DNA of 64,000 nt, from contig NC_048553.1 of the NCBI RefSeq assembly GCF_902806685.2, positions 2,108,001 to 2,172,000 of the forward strand. The letters are read 5' to 3'. Below are positions 1-8,767 of this stretch, one piece after another. Source of the stretch: Maniola hyperantus. Taxonomy: Eukaryota; Arthropoda; Insecta; Lepidoptera; Nymphalidae. Under the pieces are notes generated by a model that was not told where the DNA came from, did no database searches, and saw only the letters and a program-made list of their open reading frames with translations. The position numbers were made by a program, and so were the translations under genes. The first letter of the stretch is position 1. Each line of letters starts with the position of its first letter.

Positions 1-299
1 TATTCCTCAAACGTCAACAAAATCATCAATGAATTTTTGTATTGACGTCATTTATTTACCCGCAGGTATTTCATAAGGACGTACAATGGTGTGCAATAAA
101 TACCTATCTAATGCTGTCGTTAATAAACCTAAGGTCACAGAAAGATGTAGTGCGAAACGCGGAAAAATCTAATGCGAAATTGTACATATGATTTCGCCCA
201 CGTCAATTCTCTTCGTCGTCGTTCTCTCCGCGCAGATATGGCGCTCTCCTCTCCTTTTCAGCAAGATTTTCGCGCAAAAAATCGTCCCTGGACTAGGTA

Positions 300-490
300 T
301 ACAGTAGGGCGATTTCGTAAAACCGGCATCAATCATTATTATTTATTACAATCTCAATTGTTGTGATTGGCTAAATTTGTGCGATTCTTGTTGCAACAAT
401 GCATTGTAGGCTGTAGCTAATAGTAAGCGAGTGACAACCAATCAGAGGTGATTACAATCGTGACATTGTAGCTTTCACTCTACCGCAATC
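300..490. repeat. MITE-like repeat K, copy 1
   Basis: This is a copy of a roughly 190-bp family also seen at 3240, 36402, 36592, 37265 and 54316. One end reads agggcgatt and the other ctaccgc. Inside are ttgcaacaatgcattg and inverted CCAATCAG / CTGATTGG boxes. The ends are loosely inverted, which fits a non-autonomous DNA transposon. Small ORFs in it are incidental. Confidence 0.6.
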
Positions 491-817
491 GCGCAGCAGG
501 TTGCTTTTGAGTTCAGATCGAAAACAACTGAACCGTCTTTTTAAAACGATACGGCACAGTCAAATTTCCATAATATGCAACAAAATTTCACCGAAACCAC
601 GAAATTTTCTTCTGGAAAATAGAGGGTTCTAGGGTTTTAAGGCGAAATGATCAATCCAAACCGGATGTTCACTGTAAAATGCTATTAGGGATGCAAGTGT
701 TATCAAAATATTGATCTATCGATATCGATATTTATTGAATTAGGTCTATATTGAAATATCGATATATCAGTCTAGCCGATATATCAATATTTATCGGGTT
801 TTTTCATGGTTTACTTA
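491..817. other. no gene seen; ATCGATAT-rich tract
   Basis: I see no coding signal. Positions 708-800 are a series of short palindromic atcgatat / gatatatc words, possibly a decayed inverted-repeat element. Confidence 0.4.
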
Positions 818-1110
818 AGGAACCCTTATTGATCACTTAGTTGTCTGTCTGACTGTCAAGAAACCTACAGGGTACTTCCCGTTGACCTAGAATCATGAAT
901 TTGGGAGGAAGGTAGGTCTTATAGCAGACATAAGGGGAAAAATCTAAAAAGCGTGAATTTGTGGTTACATCACAAAAAAAAATTAAAATGTGATCATAAA
1001 CAAATAATTAGTATTTTCAACTCTTAACGTAAGATTACTATACCAAGTGGGGTATCATATGAAAAGCCTTTACCTGTACATTCTAAAACAGATTGTTATT
1101 TGTGTTTTGT
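818..1110 (-). repeat. interspersed repeat C (partial, reverse)
   Basis: It contains the diagnostic pieces of the family in reverse: ggaacccttat, gtcaagaaacctacagggta, cttcccgttgacctagaatc and gcctttacctgtacattcta. The classification of the family is unknown to me. Its ends carry an inverted GGGTTCCGTAC / GTACGGAACCC, which would suit a MITE. Confidence 0.6.
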
Positions 1111-1146
1111 TATTGTGTTTAGGCTAGTTATTGCTGTTGTTTTTAC

Positions 1147-1275
1147 CTTGTAAAGCTCAGATGCCTTGATGCAAGCATTTCTGGTAAAGTCCCCCATAGC
1201 GTCTGATGCAGATCTCTGACGGGAGCTCCCCACCAGCTGGCGTGCCAGTAGCGCACTGTGGAGGACACGCAGCAT
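1147..1275 (-). CDS. possible first coding exon of a minus-strand gene, mitochondrial-type N-terminus
   Basis: On the minus strand a clean acceptor (ctgcag at 1288-1283) is followed after 7 nt by an ATG at 1275. An open stretch of 43 codons then ends at a donor, AAG|gtaaaa, at 1147. The predicted start, MLRVLHSALLARQLVGSSRQ, has several arginines, no acidic residues and an amphipathic spacing, as in mitochondrial presequences. The exon ends in phase 0 and the gene would continue left of the window. I do not recognise the protein. A second frame through the same exon is also open, so the frame is an inference from codon quality. Flanks are repeats. Confidence 0.42.
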
Positions 1276-1648
1276 CGTACACCTGCAGAAAAATAAAACA
1301 TGTTTTAAGTCAACGTATCTCAGTAGCTCAGAAGCTGTGGTAGTGATTTGTCTGGTGGGAGGCTTCGGCCGTGGCTATAGTTATAACTATTTATTTGCAT
1401 AATCAAGCCTAACAACCCTAACAATTACATTGTTGTCTAAGGGGATTCCAACATCAATGTGACTAATTCCGTTGTAAACAATCTCTAAACTAAACTAAAA
1501 TGGCACGTCTAAATCTATTGCTATCCCTTTCATAATTTTGCCTGGAGAAAAGGATAGCACTAGATTTAGACCTGTTAATTTAGTTTGGTTTAGAGATTGT
1601 GTACAAGGTAATCGGCCCCATTGGTTGTCTACCTATTTCTATTCAATA

Positions 1649-1839
1649 CTAGCTGACCCGGCGAACTTCGTACCGCCTAACAGTCGATTCTTTAATTTTT
1701 TTTTAAATACTTACAATTTTTTAAATTTTTCTCTCCGTAAGAACCATCCTCGTACTTCAAGGAATATTATAAAAAAAATTTAGCGAAATCGGTTCAGCTG
1801 TTCTCGAGATTTGCAATCATCAACACATTTAGCGATTCA
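1649..1839 (-). mobile_element. short Helitron HelC
   Basis: Read in reverse the copy ends in a hairpin-forming ggcggtacgaagttcgcc, then ggtcag and CTAG next to a T. This is the Helitron 3' signature. Its other end abuts the 5' TC of the HelA copy at 1840, so the two lie head to head. Confidence 0.65.
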
Positions 1840-2066
1840 TCTAAATATATAAAAGGAAAAGGTGACTGACTGACTGACTGATCTATCAACGCACAGCTCA
1901 AACTACTGCACGGATCGGGTTGAAATTTGGCATGCAGATAGCAGATAGCTATTATGACGTAGGTATCCGTCAAGAAAGGATTTCTGAAAATTCAACCCCT
2001 AAGGGGGTGAAATAGGGGTTTGAAATTTGTGTAGTTAACGCGGACGAAGTGGCGAGCATAAGCTAG
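1840..2066 (+). mobile_element. short Helitron HelA
   Basis: It starts A|TCTAAATATATAAAAGG, has a (GACT)n run after 20 bp, and ends gcgagcataag-CTAG|T. An imperfect hairpin (gcggacgaagtggcg) sits just before the end. It is non-autonomous, with no Rep/helicase coding capacity. Confidence 0.75.
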
Positions 2067-2387
2067 TTTTTATATATGTATAGAGATAAATAATTTACGA
2101 ATGTATCTATCAAACCTTACTGTTTTGTCTATATGGTGAAACTAGTGGGAATAAAAATCACATAATATTTAGAGACTATAAAAAATAACTCGTAATAATC
2201 ATCACAGATTAAATACCACTTATTTCATACGTAATCTAATAGTAACTATTTGAAGTTTGTACACACATGAATTGGGGATGGTCACGCGATTGTTATAAAT
2301 ACATTAAGTAGCTCATATACGGGCCACTTTAAAATCACGCATGAATTATCATGTAGATTGTAGTTTACACACATGTTCATAATACAT
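2067..2387. other. no gene seen
   Basis: AT-rich sequence between repeats; no ORF, RNA gene or repeat family recognised. Confidence 0.4.
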
Positions 2388-2722
2388 ATTTTTTTTTTTT
2401 TTATTCAGATACAAGTTAGCCCTTGACTGCAATCTCACCTGATGGTAAGTGATGATGCAGTCTAAGATGATAGCGGGCTAACCTGGAAGGGATATGGCAG
2501 TTTTTATTAAACCCGTACCCCTTTGGTTTCTACACGGCATCGTACCGGAACGCTAAATCGCTTGGCGGCGCGGCTTTGCCGGTAGGGTGGTAACTAGCCA
2601 CAGCCGAAGCCTCCCACCAGACCAGACCAGAAATTTAGAAATTATAAAATTCCAAACCCCTGCTAGGAATCGAACCCGGGACCTCCCACTAATGCGCTCA
2701 CGACTGCGCCAGGGAGGTCGGC
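2388..2722 (-). mobile_element. tRNA-derived SINE-D, near full length
   Basis: On the minus strand the head reads cctccctggcgcagtcgtga (A-box-like) followed by ggttcgattcc (B box), then a 250-bp body and a terminal A-run (the T-run at 2389-2402). Other copies or fragments lie at 4386, 24311, 40748, 56700, and a scrap at 1350-1385. Confidence 0.75.
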
Positions 2723-2813
2723 ATATTATGTAATAGATACAACATATATACTCGTGATCACTCGTGACTTCTATAATTACAATCGTTTCTGATGCTACAA
2801 ATTATTACTACTA

Positions 2814-2989
2814 CTAGCTGATCCCCGCGGCTTCGCCCGCGTAGATTTAGGTTTTTAAAGATCCCGTATAGCCTATGTCACTCAGGAATAATGTAGCTTT
2901 CTACTGGTGAAAGAATTTTTAAAATCGGTTCAGTAGTTCCAAAGATTACCCCCTACAAACAAACTTAAAGACACTCTTTATATAATAGT
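2814..2989 (-). mobile_element. short Helitron HelD
   Basis: In reverse the end is a strong hairpin (cgcgggcgaagccgcgg) followed by ggatcag and CTAG. It is immediately followed by a HelA copy at 2991. Confidence 0.6.
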
Positions 2990-2990
2990 A

Positions 2991-3213
2991 CTAGCTTATG
3001 CTCGCGACTTCGTCCGCGTGGACTACAAAATTTCAAAACCCTATTTCATCCCCTTAGGAGTTGAATTTTCAAAAATTCTTTCTTAGCGGATGCCTACGTC
3101 ATAATAGCTATCTGCATGCCAAATTTCAGCCCGATCCGTCCAGTAGTTTGAGCTGTGCGTTGATAGATCAGTCAGTCAGTCAGTCAGTCACCTTTTCCTT
3201 TTATATATATAGA
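2991..3213 (-). mobile_element. short Helitron HelA
   Basis: Complete reverse copy: CTAG at 2991-2994, the gcgacttcgtccgcg hairpin, the (AGTC)n run near 3166-3190, and 5' TC at 3213. Confidence 0.75.
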
Positions 3214-3239
3214 TAAATGTACTACAATCCCGAATGAAT

Positions 3240-3408
3240 CTGCAGCTCGATTGCTGTAGAATGACAGCTTGGTTGATGCTCGCTCACTATTGGCTACGTA
3301 CAATACATTGTTGCAACAAGAAACGCACAAATTCAGCCAATCACAACAATAATTGAGATTGTAATAATGATTGATGCAGGTTTTACAAAATCGACCTACA
3401 GTTTTGTA
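3240..3408. repeat. MITE-like repeat K, copy 2
   Basis: Shares aatgacagct, gttgatgctcgctcactatt, ttgcaacaagaa and ttgagattgtaataatgatt with the other copies. Confidence 0.6.
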
Positions 3409-3449
3409 CAAAGCGCAGTCATACACCATTCAGATTCAATCTGTACTAA

Positions 3450-3560
3450 TATTACTTATAAAGAGGTAAAGTTTGTTTGTGGGGGCTAATTTCTGGAACT
3501 ACTGAACCGATTTTAAAAATTCTTTCACCAGTAGAAAGCTACATTATTCCTGAGTAACAT
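3450..3560 (+). mobile_element. HelD 5' fragment
   Basis: Starts tctgtactaatattacttat and carries gaactactgaaccgatttta, as in HelD copies at 2814 and 41330. The 3' part is missing. Confidence 0.5.
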
Positions 3561-3629
3561 AGGCTATATTTTATTTTCAAAGCTCGCGCGCTAGCCGGCG
3601 ACGGCCGGCGCTTCAAGGATTCAAAAATT

Positions 3630-3820
3630 CTGTTTTAGAATTTACAGATAAAGCCCTTTCATAATATGATACCTACCCCACTTGGTATTATATTCTAGGT
3701 CAACGGGAAGTACCGTATAGGTTTTCGTTACGACAGACGGACCGACGGACGGACAGACGGACAACGAAGTGATCCTATAAGGGTTCCTTTTTCCTTTTGA
3801 GGTACGGAATCCTAAAAAAA
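3630..3820 (+). repeat. interspersed repeat C (partial)
   Basis: Contains ctgttttagaatttacag, ccccacttggtat, gtcaacgggaagtacc and ends tttttccttttgaggtacgg. Confidence 0.6.
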
Positions 3821-4029
3821 TGCCTTGACCTATAGCTAACCCTTTGTTGACAATGAGAAAGAGATTTGAATGGACTAGTTGGTAGGTATAATTCGTTGGC
3901 TATTCTCATGCATAATTAGCGATAGATATGTTAATAGCAAATACAAGAAACAAACAAACAAATACAAGAAAGAAACAAAAATTGTAATTGACAACTTATA
4001 AATGTACCTACAATCAGCAAATAAATAAT

Positions 4030-4059
4030 TTGTATTTGTATTTGTATTTGTATTTGTAA
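4030..4059. repeat. (TTTGTA)n microsatellite
   Basis: About five copies of a 6-bp unit. It produces an Asn-Thr repeat in a reverse-frame ORF that is not a gene. Confidence 0.85.
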
Positions 4060-4385
4060 ACGCCATAGACATTTAAACAATGAAAAGTAATTTGGCACTC
4101 GTAAAAATAATGTCGCAATCACACAATTGTAGCCGATTCCGATCCGACATCGGACCATGTTTTTTAAGGTTCCGTACCTCAAAAGAAAAAAAGGAACCCT
4201 TATACAGGATTACTTTTTTCATATTTGTCTGTCTGTCCGTCTGTCCCTCTGTCGTGTCGGTCAAGAAAACCTACAGGGTACTTTCCGTTGACCTACAATC
4301 AGGAAATTTGGCAGGTAGGTAGGTAGGTTTCATAGCACAAGTAAAGGAAAAAACCCGGAAATCGAGACTAAGTGGGGTATCCTAT

Positions 4386-4611
4386 TTTATTCAGATACAA
4401 GTTAGCCCTTGACTGCAATCTCACCTGAAAGTAAGTGATGATGCAGTCTAAGATGATAGCGGGCTAACCTGGAAAGGGTATAGCAGTTTTTATTAAACCC
4501 ATACCCCTTTGGTTTCTACACGGCATCGTACCGGAACGCTAAATCGCTTGGCGGCACGGCTTTGCCGGTAGGGTGGTAACTAGCCACGGCCGAAGCCTCC
4601 CACCAGACACA
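4386..4611 (-). mobile_element. SINE-D, truncated, with 11-bp target-site duplication
   Basis: The body of SINE-D without its tRNA-like head is inserted in repeat C. The direct repeat GGGTATCCTAT flanks it exactly (4375-4385 and 4612-4622). The duplication and the missing 5' end fit target-primed reverse transcription that stopped early. Confidence 0.8.
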
Positions 4612-4684
4612 GGGTATCCTATGAAAGGGCTTTACCTGTACATTCTAAAAAGATTATTATTTGTTTTTAATTTTTTATTCATAA

Positions 4685-4875
4685 CTAGCTGCCCCGGGGA
4701 ACTTCGTACCGCCTAACAGTTGATTCTTTTCAGGATTTTTTTTAAATTTTTCTCTCCGTAAGGACCATCCCCGTACTTCAAAGAATATTATGAAAAAAGA
4801 ATTAGCGAAATCGGTTCAGCTGCTCCCGAGATTTGCGATCAGCAACACATTCAGCGATTCATTTTTATATATAGA
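4685..4875 (-). mobile_element. short Helitron HelC inside repeat C
   Basis: CTAG at 4685-4688 (preceded by A) and terminal GA|T at 4874-4876 match a Helitron inserted between A and T with no duplication. Repeat C resumes directly after it. Confidence 0.75.
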
Positions 4876-5149
4876 TTTAGTTTTTGATTTATCGTGTAAA
4901 ATGTCGAAAAAATACCTGAGTTCAGAACCCTCGGTGCGCGAGTCTGATTCGCAAATAGCCGGCTTTGTACATAATAGTCTTGCAAATCAGAATCAATTTG
5001 GATTAATGTGAAGAGCAATTTGTTTAGTAGGTACTTGTTCCTTTGGGGCAAATCATCATAATAGAATTATCGGATGATCTTAGAAGTGGAACCTCAATGA
5101 GCCGATTCGTTTTATAGATCTGTGAAATATTGAAAAATTTCAATTCAAA

Positions 5150-5379
5150 TCTAAATAGGTAAATATAAAAGGAAAAAGTGACTGACTGACTGACTGATCT
5201 ATCAACGCACAGCTCAAACTACTGGACGGATCAGGCTGAAATTTGGCATGCAGATAGCTATTATGACGTACCTAGACATCCGCTAAGATATAATTTTTGA
5301 AAATTCAACCCCCAAGGAGGTAAAATAGGGGTTTGAAATTTGTGTAGTCCACGCGGACGAAGTCGCGAGCATAAGCTAG
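5150..5379 (+). mobile_element. short Helitron HelA
   Basis: TC start at 5150, GACT run, hairpin gcggacgaagtcgcg and CTAG|T at 5376-5380. Confidence 0.75.
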
Positions 5380-5380
5380 T

Positions 5381-5590
5381 AGGTAAATAAAAGGAAAAGG
5401 TGACCGACTGACTATCAACGCGCAGCTTAAACTACTGGACGGATCGGGCTGAAATTCGGCATGCAGATAGCTATTATGACGTAAGCATCCGCTAAGAAAG
5501 AATTTTTGAAAATTCAACCCCTCTAAGGGGGTAAAACAGGGGTCTGAAATTTTTGTAGTCCACGCGGACGAAGTCGCGAGCATAAGCTAG
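5381..5590 (+). mobile_element. short Helitron HelA, tandem second copy
   Basis: It follows the previous copy with essentially no spacer in the same orientation and ends CTAG|T at 5587-5591. Head-to-tail Helitron tandems can arise when a new copy lands at the 3' end of an old one, or by rolling-circle read-through. Confidence 0.7.
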
Positions 5591-5749
5591 TTATTATTTA
5601 AAAGGAAAGGTTAATATTAAAATAATAATTATGTACGCTGTTGATTACTATCAAATAAATAAAAATAAAAAGCCCTGACTCACTGACTGACTCATCACCA
5701 GTGGGGTGGGCCCAAACCCAAAATCTTGGACCTAGAAAATTGAATTCAT

Positions 5750-6125
5750 AAAGCTGTTGTCCGCGACTTCGGCCGCTTGGATTTAGGTTTATAAAAATTC
5801 CGTGGGAACTCTTTGTTTTTCCGGGATAAAAAGTAGCGTCGTAGGTTTATCACTCTCCAGGTCTTTAACTATATTTATTTATTTATTTTTATTTTTCATG
5901 TACCAAAATTGTAGTTGCAAAGTAATAATAAATTAAGTTACATTGGAAATGCTTATCTCTAAACAGAGATTTCTTCCAGCTTCTCATTCAAGGTTGTGAG
6001 TAAGGCAATACTATACCTACCCATGCAAAAAAATCAAGTCGATCCGTCGTTCCGTTGCGACGTGATTGAAGGACCAACCAATAAACCAACAAACATACAC
6101 ACTTTCGTATTTATAACATGACTTT
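5750..6125 (-). mobile_element. HelB-like Helitron, variant with internal insertion
   Basis: Contains the conserved cgcgacttcggccgc, aggtttataaaaattccgtg, ttttccgggataaaaagtag and, after about 140 bp of unrelated AT-rich sequence (5875-6010), tccgttgcgacgtgattgaa and acactttcgtatttat. Confidence 0.5.
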
Positions 6126-6202
6126 ATAATGTAGACAAAGAAAGAGCAAAGCCGCGGGCGGTCGCCAGTCTGTTGATTGCCAGTCGCCAGTTTGGAAGAT
6201 TG

Positions 6203-6498
6203 AAGATGATCATGATCAACCTATCGCCGGCTCACTGCAGAGCACGAATCTCCTCAGAGTGAAAGGGTTTGGCCATAGTCTACCACGCTGGCCATGTGCG
6301 GATTGGTAGACTTCACACACCTTTGAGAACATTATGGAGAACTCATCAGGCATGCAGGTTTCCTCACAATGTTTTCCTTTGCCGTTAAAGCAAGTGATAT
6401 TTAATTATTTAAAACGCACATATTTCCGAAAAGTTAGAGGATCGAACCCTCAACCTCCGATTAGAAGGCGGACGTCCTAGCCACTAGGCTATCATAGC
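6203..6498 (-). mobile_element. tRNA-derived SINE-E, near full length
   Basis: On the minus strand a tRNA-like head (agcctagtggctaggacg plus the degraded B box ggttcgatcc) is followed by the common body and a (GAT)n-type tail at the left end. Other copies lie at 38536, 40038, 41789, 52213, 52806 and 63530. Confidence 0.7.
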
Positions 6499-6799
6499 TT
6501 ATTCAGGTTGAAGAATTTGAAGACGAACTGTTTAAAATTGGACAGAGAAAGAGGTCGATCTGAACTTACTCTAGACAACAAAAAGTGAAAACTGCTCTGT
6601 TCTAGGTCGAAAAAAGTGAAAGCCGATGTGTTCTAGATAGGAGAGAGTAGCAGCCGATCTGTTAATAGATCTGAAAGAGTAGAGGTCGTCATACACGTGA
6701 CACGTGCATTGCGTATGGTACTTATTTCTAACTCTATGGTATTGGAGATGTGACTAAAGTCCCACGGCAAACTCCTATTCTGAAGATTTTTTAAATTAA

Positions 6800-7115
6800 A
6801 AATGGCGAGCAAACGAGCAGGCGGGCCACTTGATGTTACCTAAATGATTACCGCCGCCCATGAACATTTGCAGTACCAGAGGAACCACCAATGCGTTGCC
6901 GGCCTTTCAGGAATTTGTTGGTCCGCCCCTTGAATAACTCCATATTGTAATCTAATGGGAACACCGCCAAAGGGAATTGATTCCACAGTTTGCATGTGCG
7001 TGGAAAAAAGAATCTGGCACAATGGTTGGTCGAAGTGCACCAGTCACCCAGGTGGTGAGGGTGAAATTGTTTGCGGTGGCGTGCGGTGCGGCTGTAGAAA
7101 AAAGAAGGTAAATTA
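6800..7115 (-). mobile_element. CR1-type LINE, 3' fragment (reverse)
   Basis: Translates in reverse to the C-terminal end of a LINE reverse transcriptase. Recognisable words are a degraded NRTARHR-type stretch, WNQLP-like and GRTNKFLKGRQ. Related copies at 16745 and 61578 are better preserved. It has frameshifts and is not functional. Confidence 0.6.
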
Positions 7116-7386
7116 GAAGTATTCTGTGGTTGCGACCCTGAAAGTGCGACACTGTCGAGTAACGAGGCCTAAAACATTGGCATCGAAACTATCGGATCGG
7201 ACAATGTGGGCACGCTTTTTTACGCCTATTTGTGGGCGGATTGGCAGTACTTTGAGGCAAGTCACGTTTGTACATTGGCCTTTGTGCCAAAATCCCACGC
7301 ACCCCACGAACGCACCTTCATAGTTCATAACAACTTTTTAAAATTCTAATATGTAGCTCAATATGCGTTCCTCGATCCGTGGCGTA

Positions 7387-7761
7387 TAAGACCAGCCATA
7401 CACGGACAGCTTGAATTGAAGCAGCTGCGACTGCGTATCGAACTACAGACTTCTACATACGTACATACACGAACCGCTCAAGCAGTTGCAACTGCTTCGG
7501 GCGGTTGGGCGGTCAAGCAGTCGCCAGGCATACACTGACTGTCGACCGCAGTTACCTCCGCCCGCGCTCCTCATTCCACGTCGCGCACGCTTCCCGCCCG
7601 CATTGAAATTGCTTGAAGCCTGAAGCTGCCATCGAGCAGTTAAGCTAACTGCTCGATGGCAGCTTCAAGCTGTTGACTCTGACTGCGAGAGACTCTGAGA
7701 GCGGTTCGTGTATGTTGATCACTGGCTAATCGCTCGAGCAGTCCGTGTATGGCCGGCCTTA
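7387..7761. repeat. TIR element with a perfect internal palindrome
   Basis: Ends taagaccagccatacacgga and tccgtgtatggccggcctta are inverted repeats of 21 bp with two mismatches. At 7621-7667 a 22-bp perfect inverted repeat (gctgccatcgagcagtta and its complement) is separated by 3 nt. It looks like a non-autonomous DNA transposon. It encodes nothing. Confidence 0.65.
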
Positions 7762-7788
7762 GAATGAGAGTACAGATTCACGCACAAA

Positions 7789-8263
7789 AAACGGGTCAAG
7801 TACTTACGAGCCAGAGTCGCGCACCGAGGGTTCCGTATTACAGTCGTATTTTTTCGACATTTTTCACGATAAATGAAAATCTGTTTTAGAATGTATAGGT
7901 AAAGCCCTTTCATATGATATCCTACTTGGTATAGTAATCTTATTTTGAAAGTGGAAAATACTAATTATTTGTGCATCAACACATTTTAATTTTTTTTGTA
8001 ATCTGACCCCAAATTCACGGTTTTCGGATTTTTTCCCCTTACGTGTGCTATAAGACCTACCTGCCTACCTTTCATGATCCTAAGTCAACAGGAAGTACCC
8101 TATAGGTTTCTTGACAGACAGACAACAAAGTGATCCTATAAGAATCCCGTTTTTCCTTTTGTAGTACGGAACCCTAAAACGGGTCAAGTGCGAGCCGGAC
8201 TCGCACTCGAAGGGTTCCGTTCCATCGTACTGGCAATGAAATAAACACGAGTGGCGCCCCAAA
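7789..8263 (+). repeat. interspersed repeat C, one full and one partial copy in tandem
   Basis: A full copy (gtcaagtacttacgagccag to gtagtacggaaccct) is followed directly at 8177 by the start of a second, diverged copy (gtcaagtgcgagccggactc). Confidence 0.6.
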
Positions 8264-8767
8264 AGCGGGTTTTTTATTTTTCTGGCCAGACTTTATTTAG
8301 TGCGATTTTACCTTTATAGCTGTTATGAAAAGGTTTATCTACGTTAACAATGAAGCCTTTGTTGACAAAGGTGAACAGCACTTTGAGGTTTAAGCAAACT
8401 TCATCGTTTGATATCTGTTTCCATTCCCGGCGTGGCAGAACTGGCTAATGGTCTGGGTCTCAACGGCCCACGAACATTCGCCAGCTCGGCTATACGAGGC
8501 ATCCTTCATGCAACCGGGCGGGTCGGCGGGGTTGCGGATTGCCGGTGTCCCCCAGGACCCTGGACAAGAAGGACTGCTACGGTACCACTCCCAACACCGG
8601 AGCAGAATCCAGCAACCCTCTTTCCGTGTTCCACCCATCCCCCTCCTAACCAAACAACCTTCCATCAAATTCCAGTAAACAACCCTAAACTCCCGCACAC
8701 TCCACACTCACTCTAAACACACAGAGACACACCTAAACACTATACAATCAACACACTTTATCTAAAA

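Larger units (their letters stand above)
4166..4966 (-). repeat. interspersed repeat C, split by two later insertions
   Basis: A reverse copy of repeat C is present in three blocks: 4166-4385, 4612-4684 and 4876-4966. SINE-D occupies the first gap and a HelC Helitron the second. Removing the two insertions restores the family order (cagggtact..., gggctttacctgtacattct, then aaaatgtcgaaaaaatac). It is a readable three-layer insertion history. Confidence 0.75.

Noticed and set aside
3875..4182. Reverse ORF with a long Asn-Thr repeat
   Set aside because: It is a translation of the (TTTGTA)n microsatellite.
7113..7328. Opposed ORFs of 71 and 65 codons after the CR1 fragment
   Set aside because: Mirror-image frames without a recognised domain; probably LINE-derived or random.
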